This document shows positions 34,977 to 44,534 of a stretch of DNA of 64,000 nt, piece after piece. Every line of letters starts with the position of its first letter. The first letter of the stretch is position 1. The notes under the pieces were generated by a model. It was not told the origin of the DNA and ran no database searches. It was given only the letters and a program-made list of their open reading frames with translations. The stretch is from Laccaria trichodermophora (lineage: Eukaryota; Basidiomycota; Agaricomycetes; Agaricales; Hydnangiaceae). Both the position numbers and the translations under genes were made by a program. Location of the stretch: NCBI GenBank assembly GCA_018417955.1, contig JACTVC010000051.1:85750-149749 (forward strand), read 5' to 3'.

Positions 34977-35944
34977 CTCACTGAGTAGTGGGTATTAACA
35001 TACATGTAATTATTATATAACATCATTGACGCTTGTTTGAATTTTTAGAAGTTGCACCGGGCGGCTATCGATCTATCAAGAGGCAACTTCTAATCACCCG
35101 TTGAATTCTGAGGAACTTACCTGTGTTATAATAGCCGGTGGCGCCAACTCTATGTTCATCGAGCTCTTTCCATGCCCTAGAAGGTGGGAGAAGAGGAAAA
35201 GAATAAGATTGTGAGCGGTATGTCCTTCGGGTCGGCAATTTCTGCCCACACAAGTTCCTAAAGCACGTGCGGTTTTGAAGGACAACCCTAAAGTCGTCCG
35301 TATATATACCAATGACGAGTGCAAAAGCGTCTTCTTTCTTCCCACTTACCTTGTGTTCTTGCGATACCAGTGGTACTTCCTCGCAATCATCCTCCCCTCC
35401 TTCCACTCTTTCATTAGTTGTACTCACTACGCATAGATACTTTGTAGATATAATCAAATGTAGAATAAGTAGCCAGGTACCAGGAATGATCGAAGAAAAC
35501 AAAAGCGATAAGTATGAACGGAAATGGAACTTTTCTCCATTTTGAAGTGGAGTAAGTGCAACGAAGAGTGCTAGTGATCACCCGACCACGGCTGATTGCG
35601 CATATTAGCAGGGTAGACATTCGAGCTTTTGTGAGTCGTACTGTTGCCATGGTGTTCAGGGCAGCTAAACTATGTCACAATTCAGCATTTTTCCCGGTGA
35701 GTCTTCAACCGGACCCTGAGCAGAATTTTTGATTTATTGTCTTTTTAGTTTCCGCACCCCGTTGAGACATTGGTCGATGTTGGTTAGGTCTAAAGTACGT
35801 GTTGATCCCTTGAAAATGGGTATTTCATGATTGCCGGACTGGACAGTTCTATTTATTGTTCGCCTCATATCGAACTGAGTTAAATACCAATGTTGCTGGA
35901 CATGAATTACATTCTCAGTTCCTAACTTCCGAATCTCATCTGTA
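34977..35944. other. Possible small minus-strand membrane protein, otherwise intergenic
   Basis: On the minus strand 35650-35065 there is MATVRLTKARMSTLLICAIS, a hydrophobic stretch IIPGTWLLILHLIISTKYLC and an acidic EGGEDDCEEVPLVSQEHK that ends at a GTAAGT donor (35350). The pieces do not share one frame, so this is only a hint of a gene. The rest is AT-rich spacer leading to WD40 gene B. Confidence 0.3.
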
Positions 35945-36920
35945 ATGAACCTCGTGAGTAGCGTGATTTCTTCTGATTCTTCTAGCCCTTATCGCCTCGT
36001 AGGTTCACTCTGTCGAGAAGCTCGTCCGTCATATGGGCAAGATCAGATGGCTCAGCCTTGACGATGATCTATCATTCTTGCTTAGCACTGGTGAGTTATC
36101 CTCTTTGAATTAAATTTGTCCCCTAATCCCTAATTTAGCTGAGGATGGTGTCATCGTTTGGGACCTCAAACTCCGAACGCATCAGGTCATTACCAACTCA
36201 CCCAACTTAAATCGTCCTGCCATCTGGACGCCGCTTCGCACGGACCTGTGGACGAAGGGCTTCGTATGTGGAATGGGAGGTGGAGAGCTTCACGTTTTTT
36301 GCCGCCGCTGGTCGGAGGTTTGTTGTCAGTCGTAATTTCGCCGTGATCTAACCATTTCCCATTTAGAATACATTCCATGACGTTCTTGTCCTTGACGATG
36401 AAGAAGCCAAGGAACGTATCTTCAACTATCTCTTCTATTGTGATCAACAACGACGTAAACTTTCTTCATCATCTTAACCTGCCATTCATTAACATATATG
36501 TTATAGGCCGTTATGGTCACTTTGGTCATGCGCCTACAAATGAGTCGTTTCCCAATGTACATGCCAATCGTTGTGGTAGCAGCATGCTCATCAGAGCTGC
36601 ACCCGAGCTAGGTGTTATTGAGGTTCACCGGGTGAGCCCACAGCCAGTCTGTGGTTCTTCTGCTATTTCATTGCTTTTATTGAACTGTGTGACAGGTTGA
36701 GCAATCCCGCCCCGCCATTGGAGGTAGAGGGATTCAGCAACCCGGCCAGAGTGATGGGAAGGGAGACGCCGAACCACCCTGCCAGGACGAAGCGATTGAA
36801 GCTGCCGAGCGGTCACCTGGCTATAGCTATGGCCTGTTTTTCTCGTTTTTTCATTTCAGTCAGCCTACCCCCTTTTCAATCTTTATCCTTCCTTTATTAT
36901 ACGCGTATTTTTTATTGTAG
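35945..36920 (+). CDS. Tail-anchored WD40-type protein B (237 aa, shortened)
   Basis: Exons 35945-35953, 36003-36090, 36139-36317, 36367-36454, 36507-36631 and 36696-36920 add up to 238 codons without a stop. Exon 2 is once more 88 bp, with KLVRHMGKIRWLSLDDDLSF and LLSTA, then EDGVIVWDLKLRTHQVI and FVCGMGGGELHVFC. After the first two blades the protein is unlike the family (NYLFYCDQQRR, RYGHFGHAPTNESFP), and an acidic, Gln/Pro-rich linker leads to a hydrophobic end, FSIFILPLLYAYFLL. It is interpreted as a degenerate or specialised relative of genes A, C and D. The first coding exon has only nine bases (ATGAACCTC), which is unusual but matches the short first exons of its paralogs. Confidence 0.55.
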
Positions 36921-37160
36921 CTCAGTTTTGTAGGTATATATTGACAACTCAATGCGGACCGTTCATATATATCCAATCGTACAAGAATGCTTTACTAATA
37001 CTAGTATTTCTAAAAGTCCTGAAAATTTTCAGGTCGAGATTTGAGAAGTACATAACTTACCTCAATGAGGGGATGGATAACAATCTGCATCATTCCAGAA
37101 GTGTCATCATCTTCTCGTAATAAGCGATCTTATTAGAATTTTCGGTGATTGCCCGAAAAT

Positions 37161-37177
37161 TGTAAGGCTGCCCTAAA
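37161..37177. promoter_or_regulatory. Half-site of the TTTAGGG palindrome
   Basis: TGTAAGGCTGCCCTAAA equals the right arm of copy 1. The matching left arm and the CACGTG are not present nearby. It sits about 450 bp before the start of WD40 gene C. Confidence 0.35.
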
Positions 37178-37224
37178 CCTGACTGGATAGACTACGTTTC
37201 TCACACTGATGCGATTTTCTTTCC

Positions 37225-37332
37225 ACTCACTCATGCCCACTCACACACGCCCGCTCACTCACTCACTCATGCCCACTCACACACGCCTGCTCACTCATTC
37301 ACTCACTCACTCACTCACTCACCTCACTCCCC
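37225..37332. repeat. (ACTC)n microsatellite
   Basis: Repeated CACTCACT with interruptions; a 43-bp unit containing GCCCACTCACACACGCC occurs twice. Confidence 0.85.
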
Positions 37333-37624
37333 CTTACTCTTTCGTAGAATCCCCATCCACTAATTTAGTAATGTAGTTGTATAAATAATAAAGAGTGAAA
37401 GAGAATAATAATAAAGCTGAAAACAAAAAGCAAATGATCGATACCAGTACCGGCGATCCAAGGGCATAACAACGCCCCTTCCGTCGTCAATCAAGGACAC
37501 CGAGAACGGAGACAAAAAAATGGTTCGTTGATCATTCCTGCTCATCTTGACATGCGCGTGTCTATTGTTATTTTGGGTATATATCTGTAAAGCGTCAGAC
37601 GCACTCAAATGAATATAGTTTCAG

Positions 37625-39241
37625 ATGAATTTCGCCTCACTGCCCAAGGTGCGAGGCCTTTCTCAGAACTGCCTCTACGCGTCTCACGTCTCTCTGTTTA
37701 GTTTGAACAGAAACATACCCTTGTGCGCCACACCAAACCCCTCAATACCATACGGATTAGCTCCGACGGCACTCGTCTCCTAAGCGGCGGTTGTAATTTT
37801 TCTCCAATCGTGTACTACTACACACTGACTTGAGTGGAGCAGGGGACGATGGACTTCTGGTTGTGTGGGACTTGCAATACGGCCAGGAAGCTCAAGTTAT
37901 ATCAGTGGTATTCAACGGTCCTGTTTGCGCGGCTGTGTGGGCCCCTCCAGCAAACCACCCAACCGCAATGTTTGCATTCGGATGCTGTGATGGGACATTG
38001 TTCGTTTACCATCAGCCAATGCCAGAAGTAAGCAAACTGTCCTCCGCTCCTTCTCACTGAAGCTGACGCTCACCAACAGCTCAAATATGAATACGCCTCC
38101 GGCACTGATGCACATGATGGCAGGATCGAAGATGTTGCATACGACCCTCAACAGAGCCGACTGGCAACTGCAGGGGACGGATGTGTCAAGGTGTGGAACC
38201 TTGATCCTCAAGGTATTAGTTCTATAGCATTACGACCTTATCCTTTCACTCACAAACGCCAGGACTCGTTACGAACATTGCCTGCGTTCCGGCGAGGCCT
38301 TTTATTGCTAGGAGTGTTTCCTTCTACGACAAGGGTCAGAATATCTTGATCTGTTACCTGGAGTCTCATGAAGTGTGCGTTTCTTTCACCAGTTTCAAAG
38401 ATTTAAAGATGACCTTCCATTAGACTTAGCTACAAGATTGATCCTTGGGCCCTGCAGTGGAGACGTCAACTCCCTACTCGAATGTAAGTTCAGCCTGTGC
38501 CCTCGCTTCATTTTGATTTTGTAACTTCTCTGCAGTGGCCACGCGATTGTCGCTGCCGACAATCGGTCTCTCATCATGTCCAATTTAGTTGATGGGGTCG
38601 ATGTTTACTCAATCCCACCACTTCGCCCAACGAGATCTTTTCAACACCCAATCCATACCAACGTCCCCCTAGTTGTCGCTTCAGCTCTGGGAGGTGTTTT
38701 AATTATGGTTGGTAGTGATGACGGCTCCCCTCGACTCTTCAACATCAATACCGGCTTGTTCTGCGCTGCGCTCCGCCATGCACCATGTACGTCGGTCGTC
38801 TCTTACTCTCAAGCGCTATTTTCTGAAACTGTCATTCTTCAGCTGGCCTGGTTCAGATCGTCGATGTTAGTTGATTAAGATCAGAAATTAGTTTTACGCT
38901 AAACGATCGATGATAGGCTCACTCCATCGGAAATTATTGTCTTTTGGCCACAGGTTCAACAGATATCGACGTTGACATTAAGATTTGGCGCACAGTTGCC
39001 GTACGTACGTCCATCAGCTTTTTGATTCAATAACATTTATTTTTGTTTTATCTAGCCTGACGAAGAACAGGGTGTAGAACGCCCGGTTCCGCCACCTCGA
39101 TTAACGTCTATTGGGCTATGGCAATTCATCTTAATCATTATCCTGTCCTTGTTCACGCAGGTGCTTATAGCTACTATTTCGAAGGACACACTATTTAAAT
39201 ATGTAACCCATTTCTTACCGCATATTCCTAGAGGTTTGTAG
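37625..39241 (+). CDS. Tail-anchored WD40-type protein C (381 aa)
   Basis: Ten exons: 37625-37648, 37702-37789, 37843-38027, 38080-38212, 38263-38374, 38424-38483, 38536-38786, 38843-38865, 38917-39000, 39056-39241. The first six have the same lengths as in gene A (24, 88, 185, 133, 112, 60). It begins MNFASLPK, then KHTLVRHTKPLNTIRISSDG, DDGLLVVWDLQYGQEA, FAFGCCDGTLFVYHQ, LATAGDGCVKVWNLDP, YLESHEV, MSNLVDGVDVYSIPPLRP, GSDDGSPRLFNI and GSTDIDVDIKIWRTVA. About seven propeller blades are followed by a Pro-rich linker and the hydrophobic WQFILIIILSLFTQVLIATI near the end, with about 20 residues after it. Complete and apparently functional. Membrane insertion by the tail-anchor route is inferred from position and hydrophobicity. 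The ligand is unknown. Confidence 0.78.
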
Positions 39242-39374
39242 TCTCATGAAGGTCAACATCACGTGACCTTTTGTGAACCTGCCCTCAACACTGATGCCTC
39301 AAACCCTGATCGCTTGTTTTCTGTTTTCCTTTTCTCAAACTCATTAGCACAAGTCGTATATAGCGCAAGTCGTT

Positions 39375-41960
39375 ATGTCTATAGTAGTAGGTACTAACAG
39401 TTGTGCTCCCAACTTAGTCTTACTAGAATCAAATCAGAGCTCTTCGTCCCGAAGTCAAGGCAAAAAACGCGCGCGCGAAGTTTGTATCGTACTCAGATGC
39501 CAAGGAATCCTAACGTTCATCGTCTCTCCAGGACTCGGAATCGCGCATGAACCGCTTTGTCGATGTGGAGGCCGTAGAGACCGACGCCGAGGAATGTGAA
39601 GATGAATTAGATGGTAACTTGGGTGCGTGTGCATCCAATCTTTTCGTTTTGAGTCTCACGCACTTATGTAGACTCGTTGATCGACGATAATGAGTCGGAG
39701 TCCGAGGATGCCGGTGATTCGCTGATCACCCATACCCTGTTGGCGAAGGCTTTTCGTGAACACGAGTCTGGAGTGGGCTCAAAATGGCATTCATTCGTCC
39801 AGCGTGCTCACGAACGTGCATCGACCTCTACGCCTATCGCAGTAGGGCGATCTTCTCCTGAACCCAGGGCAATTCACGACAACGATAATTTGTGGGAGGT
39901 ACCATGCAAAGTGCGTAATTCTTTTATACAGTGCGGACGAGTTACAAGCGCGTCAGCAGGTCGGTTACGAGGAAGTGACTGTGTTCAACATCATGAAGTG
40001 GGCGTTAAATGACGAAATCCGCGCAACAGGAGCATTATCCGCGTTTGGACGTGCGACCCTTCCTGGGCAAGTTTTCGTTGAAGCGCCCTCAATAGAGGAT
40101 GCCAAGAGAATGCTCGCTCATGTCCCCCATGTTACTCCCAACAAAACAAAACCCGTTCCTGGTGTTGACTACCTGAAGTGCTTGACCGAAGGGAACACCT
40201 ACACTCCAACGCTCCATCATTGGGTCAGATTGCGGCATCCGAGACTATACAAAGGCGATATCGCCCTGATAAAACATGTTGACGAGCGGTCTCTCCTGAT
40301 CGACGTCGCTGTTGTCCCACGGCACAACTTTACTGAAAACAAGAAAACCTCTGGACGCCCTCCACAGAAGTTAATGAATGCGTTTGAAGTGGGACACCTT
40401 CTCGGTCCTAGCAGCGTTTCTGCAAGAAATTGGCGGTTCCAGATCACGGATCCAAAAGGTTGCGAACAATTATATTGCGAATGTGGTCACCTACTTCTCA
40501 ACGACCTCGACACAAACTCTTACATCCCAGCGGAGGCAATGCCCACCATCGCTGAACTGGAGATGTTCAAGCCTTCTTACGATGTTCCAGAGAAAGTTCT
40601 GACTAAAACTCGGGACAGAATCATGCTAGAGTGTCTCCGTTTCAGAGATCAGGTTAAGATTCTCGTTGGAGAGTATCAGGGATTATTGGGAGAAGTCGAA
40701 GCAATTGACGGCTTGGAAGTTCAGGTCACTATACCCACACAGGGCGTCACTCAGGGGATTTTGATGCCCTATCTACGAAGAAACTTCCAGATTGGGGATG
40801 AGGTCCAGATTATGACAGACCCGAATCCCGGGTTTATAGGATGGGTGACGGCTGTTGAATCTGGAAGTGAAGGCGATCCAAAAATTTCCGTTGTCAACAT
40901 TTCGCAGGAGAAAGAGGTAATGTTTACGGGTCGAGAGGTCCTTACTTATAGCTTACCCTGTTTAGGTTAGGACATCGTGTTCAAAGGTCAAATTTTATTC
41001 TTTGCCATTTGTGTGGACAACAATACGTCCAATACCACCCCCACCCCCAAACAGGCAGTATGCAATCGTCAAAACGATCAACAAAAAAAGGAAGCAGGAC
41101 CCCGATGAAGGCCGGAAAGTCAGAATAAACGAAAATCCTAACCGCCGATATGAAGGCAAAGAAGTAGGTGTCGTTCATGGGAATTTTAAAGGTTACCACG
41201 GAAGAATCAAATCTACGACCCCGCAAGGGGACGCACAGGTTGAGCTGAATGCTGCAGCTATATCCACAATGAGAGTCGAATGTTTTCCTCTCATCCATTT
41301 ACGCATTCTGTAAGTTCATCTTTCATTTTGACTCAATTGACTCATAGTTTTCGCAGCCAGAAAAACGATATGCTTTCGGGGCCGCTCTCTGAACTTCGCA
41401 ACATATCCCAATTGACAGCTCCCGCCGTAAAAGAAGCAGGACCGTCATCTCTCATATGCTCGACTCCTCTTCCACTCCCCACAGATATACCAGGAAGTCC
41501 AGCATGGGACCCTTCGTCAAGAACACCTCGGCAAGACGAGGATGAGGGGGACGAAACGCCGCCAGAGGCAGTTCCGTATTGGTTGGCCGATGAAACCTTC
41601 AAAAAGTACAAATTCAGATTAATAGTACATGATCCATCAAAACGGTATGAAGGAGGGATTTACCATGGCAAGTATGCGCAATTCTTGTCCGCAATTGGTG
41701 GTAGTATTGCGAAGGTCTCAATCAACTTCAAAACCCCGGAAATACCATTACAACATCTGCTGCCCCTCCATCCAACGATGGAGGGGGAACTCGTCGTGCC
41801 ACTTAGCGGTCCGCTTCGCGGTCAGCTTCTGAAGGTCGCAAAATACAATGATGGTCGATGTGCTTTGAAAGATCCAAGAAAACCACTTCCGCAGCTCAAG
41901 AATTATGAACCACCTACCATGCAATCTGACCAGTTAGCCTTGGTGACGGGGATGATCTAG
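39375..41960 (+). CDS. Spt5-like NGN/KOW-domain protein (776 aa)
   Basis: Exons 39375-39479, 39532-39613, 39672-39910, 39960-40916, 40966-41309 and 41357-41960; phases close. Spt5 binds RNA polymerase II with Spt4 and supports elongation. This protein has an acidic start (DDNESESEDAGD), an NGN-like region around residues 155-200 (LPGQVFVEAPSIEDAKRMLA) and KOW motifs near 230 (YKGDIALIKHVDERSLLI), 365 (FRDQVKILVGEYQGLLGEV), 415 (FQIGDEVQIMTDPNPGFIGW) and 530 (GKEVGVVHGNFKGYHGRI). The C-terminal part has another barrel-like stretch (KRYEGGIYHGKYAQFL). It lacks the repetitive CTR of genuine Spt5 and is shorter (usual length about 1000 or more). I take it as one of the amplified Spt5-like mushroom proteins rather than the housekeeping gene. 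Confidence 0.7.
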
Positions 41961-42105
41961 GGTATTCCTAAGTGCTGGAATGATTGTTTCTTACGCTTTT
42001 TTCATCGAAATTCGCCCCTTGGCTCATAAATTTAATCTACTCTGTGTAAATATCTTATATCAACAAAAATTTAGTACGTGCAACACCTAGTTCTCCCCGA
42101 ATTCT

Positions 42106-42472
42106 TGTGAGCGGGAGTGTGTGTTTGTGTGGTTTGGCGTCTATTGGCTTGAGTGACTTTAGGGGAGCCTTACAATGATCACGTGGAAAGATGTCAGGCT
42201 GCCCTAAAGTAGCCGTTGTCAAAACCAGCAAGGCGTTGGGTTGTTGCCTTTTTTCCTCCCACAACCACTCACTTGCCATGACAATGGGGAATCAATATCT
42301 TTGTAGTCCATATGTAGTTTCAGAACGAATATACAATAGATGAATGAAAGCCTGGTCAATTGTAATCGGCGAGCCTAAGGTCGTACAGGGAGTGAGCAAT
42401 TGTTCCCTGGCTGGTCGACGTCAATGTTGTCTCCAGGGCGTGCCGTTAGCGTACGGTTGGAACCCAAGGAAA
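42106..42472. repeat. Segmental duplication, copy 2 (partner 19812-20262)
   Basis: Direct copy of the divergent promoter region upstream of WD40 gene A. Here it lies between the 3' ends of the Spt5-like gene and the minus-strand gene at 43238. Both copies can encode a similar C-terminal peptide on the minus strand (here YANGTPWRQH, in copy 1 YDNSTPWKRQH), so the duplicated block included a gene end. Confidence 0.75.
42156..42208. promoter_or_regulatory. TTTAGGG-CACGTG palindrome, copy 3
   Basis: 53 bp, CTTTAGGGGAGCCTTACAAT + GATCACGTG ... AGGCTGCCCTAAAG, carried in the duplicated segment. It sits between convergent gene ends, so a promoter role at this place is doubtful. Confidence 0.4.
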
Positions 42473-43238
42473 AACCCGTCAGTGATGCTTTTCTGGTTGA
42501 ACTAGATAATGAGATGAGTCGTATCATGGTCATTAGCATCTTGTTGGTTGATGTCCTCTCACCGATTACACGTAGGTAGCCATCTTTGAAGAGCAAGTCA
42601 ATGTCGTCAGCTTCGAGCATGTTCACCTTGTACTTGAGAAACGGCCGCAGCTTCCGTGGATCCAAAACCTATAAAGGCGTTTAGCAAGGTAAAGACTTCG
42701 GCCTATCATTCTTACGACAACTTTTCCGTTCATGCGAAGCTTTTGAAGGACTGTGAAAAGGTCGAGGTCTCCATTGTCATTGCACTCGACATCAATCTCT
42801 TGTCTGTGACACCAGTCTTTTGGCCCTTCAAAGCGTCGTATGCGGAGTATGCGACGGGGAACTTCAGGAACGCTTTGTGCAGCTTCGTCTTTGTCCACCG
42901 GGAGAGGTTCTAAAGGCAAGCTCCGCATATCAACCGCCACCGTCTCAATACCCATCTCAATATCGGCTTGACTATCTTCATGTGTACCCAACACCTGAAA
43001 TCGGAGTAAGTTTATTTCAGTGCATCTGGCAGCGTTATCTCACAAAATTTATCAGAGCATTCTCGTAGTCGGTTTTGGTAGGCTCCGCGCGGTTTCTTTT
43101 GGCAGTGGAGGGGACAGATAGTTGGAACTTTTGACATAAAGACTTCAGGATATCCCTGCGAAACTTTTTGAGAGCGGTTGGCGCGATAATATCTCGTTGT
43201 AAGATACGTTCGGCGTGTTCAATCGTTAGGTCTGCCAT
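42421..43238 (-). CDS. 217-aa hypothetical protein with SAP-like start
   Basis: Exons 43238-43044, 42994-42716, 42668-42570 and 42501-42421 join in phase 0. It begins MADLTIEHAERILQRDI; residues ~20-60 (LKKFRRDILKSLCQKFQLSV...TKTDYENALINF) look like a SAP-type helix pair, a DNA-binding fold. A Pro/Glu-rich middle part, RRILRIRRFEGPKDWCHRQE and DPRKLRPFLKYKVNMLEADD follow. The last exon uses a weak donor (CGT/GTAATC) and lies in the duplicated segment. The SAP assignment is by pattern only. The gene looks intact and is convergent with the Spt5-like gene. Confidence 0.5.
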
Positions 43239-43409
43239 TACGGGTCAATGAGGGCATTGCGGTCCACTGACTCTTTAAAGGCTCAATTTCCATAGCAACG
43301 GCGACCATGTCCCAACTGTTGTAGTGTTTCTTGTTCTTGTATAACGACGGGAGAACAATGACAACCTATGGACTTGATAAGCTGCGACTTTTTCGCTCGA
43401 ACTGCTCTA

Positions 43410-44040
43410 ATGCCTCCCCATCGCATCCAACGTTACCACTCGCGTCCAACCACAAGGTCCATATTTTCCCCTGAGCGCTTGCTCACCCCTCCACCAAGTA
43501 CTCTAAGATCCGCATTCACTTTCATTGACCATTATGATGTCACGGATCCGGACGAGCCCGAAACAGCCGAGTCATCAAGTAGCAAATCATACCGCCCAAT
43601 TCTGATGTTAAAACCACGAGGGGAAGTGTCCCGGGCTTACAACCTTCAGGTTGAAATGAAAGTCGACGACAAACAATTCGCAGATGTACAAGTAAGTTCT
43701 AACTTTTATTGATGCCTAAAGCCTCGCTGATCCTTACTTAGGGTCTAATCTCGTGATTGGTTGCTGACCACCTAGAGACCAGCCTTTCCTTTAGGCAACA
43801 ATCCAGCGCCGATTTAGATACCGTTTATGAAAAGGTGATTTAGCTCAAGTTGAGTCAATGCGACTAACAAAGCTGCAGGCACTCGAAAAATTTCCATTGC
43901 TAAAGCGGTTCAAAGATAATTGGGCCATCTCTGACTTTGTGAAGCTTGAGCTGAAACGGACCGTGCAGCAATCCCGGAGATCGCGTAAGAAAAACTCAAA
44001 GGCGCGCAATTCCCCGGACAATGATTTTGACGACCAGTGA
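43410..44040 (+). pseudogene. Paralog of the 27812 gene with a premature stop
   Basis: Exons 43410-43691, 43742-43834 and 43879-44040 are phase 0. Exon 1 reads MPPHRIQRYHSRPTTRSIFS... Exon 2 reads GLIS, then TGA (43754-43756), then LVADHLETSLSFRQQSSADL. Exon 3 reads ALEKFPLLKRFKDNWAISDF and ends in a basic tail (RRSRKKNSKARN). Exon 2 is 93 bp, as in the paralog at 28091-28183. The family block around the stop is otherwise intact, so the stop is a recent point change, most simply CGA to TGA. Translation would end after about 98 residues, and readthrough would give the full protein. Confidence 0.65.
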
Positions 44041-44049
44041 TCGGGCTGT

Positions 44050-44534
44050 GATTATCCCGTGAGTGGCCCTTTCACCGGGATATTCGCTTGGTTTCCTGGA
44101 AATACTCTAAATCTGACTTGTGCTTCGTCTTTTTGGCGGATTTGGTGTCAGATTATATATATGTTGTTGTATATTTATGCGGACCATTTTCCAAGTATGG
44201 CTTCAATACGAATTTTGAAATTGTTCAAGAATATGTTCTATATATGGATTTTGTACTTGTAAGAGGCTGTGAAAGTATGATATATTAGGCTACATATTTC
44301 TTGTTTGTCCTAAGATTTGTCAACTTTTCGAAGGATCAAAACACAATTATAATAAATTTTGATGGAAATTTAAAAATGCGACAATAAGATTCGGCCCTCG
44401 GCGCAATTGGTTGTCGGACTAAAAATCTTGTAATGAGTCCGTCTTATCAACAAACAATAGTCAAAAATAATTAATTTGTCCTTGTATCTGTCAATCTCTT
44501 CGCTTAGGTGTCTGATCGTCCCTTGTTTCAGGTG
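44050..44534 (+). mobile_element. Three-copy non-autonomous element, copy 2
   Basis: Starts ATTATCCCGTGAGTGG, ends CTTGTTTCAGGTG. Here the element abuts the stop codon of the NAD(P)-binding gene (44535-44537). CpG sites are better kept than in copy 3. Confidence 0.6.

Larger units (their letters stand above)
36921..37624. other. Promoter region of WD40 gene C with ACTC microsatellite
   Basis: No gene. A half palindrome GGCTGCCCTAAA lies at 37166-37177 and a (CACT)n tract with two copies of CTCATGCCCACTCACACACG at 37225-37332. Confidence 0.5.

Noticed and set aside
39375..41960. Housekeeping Spt5
   Set aside because: NGN and KOW motifs are present, but the protein is short and lacks the C-terminal repeat region; it is more likely an amplified Spt5-like paralog.
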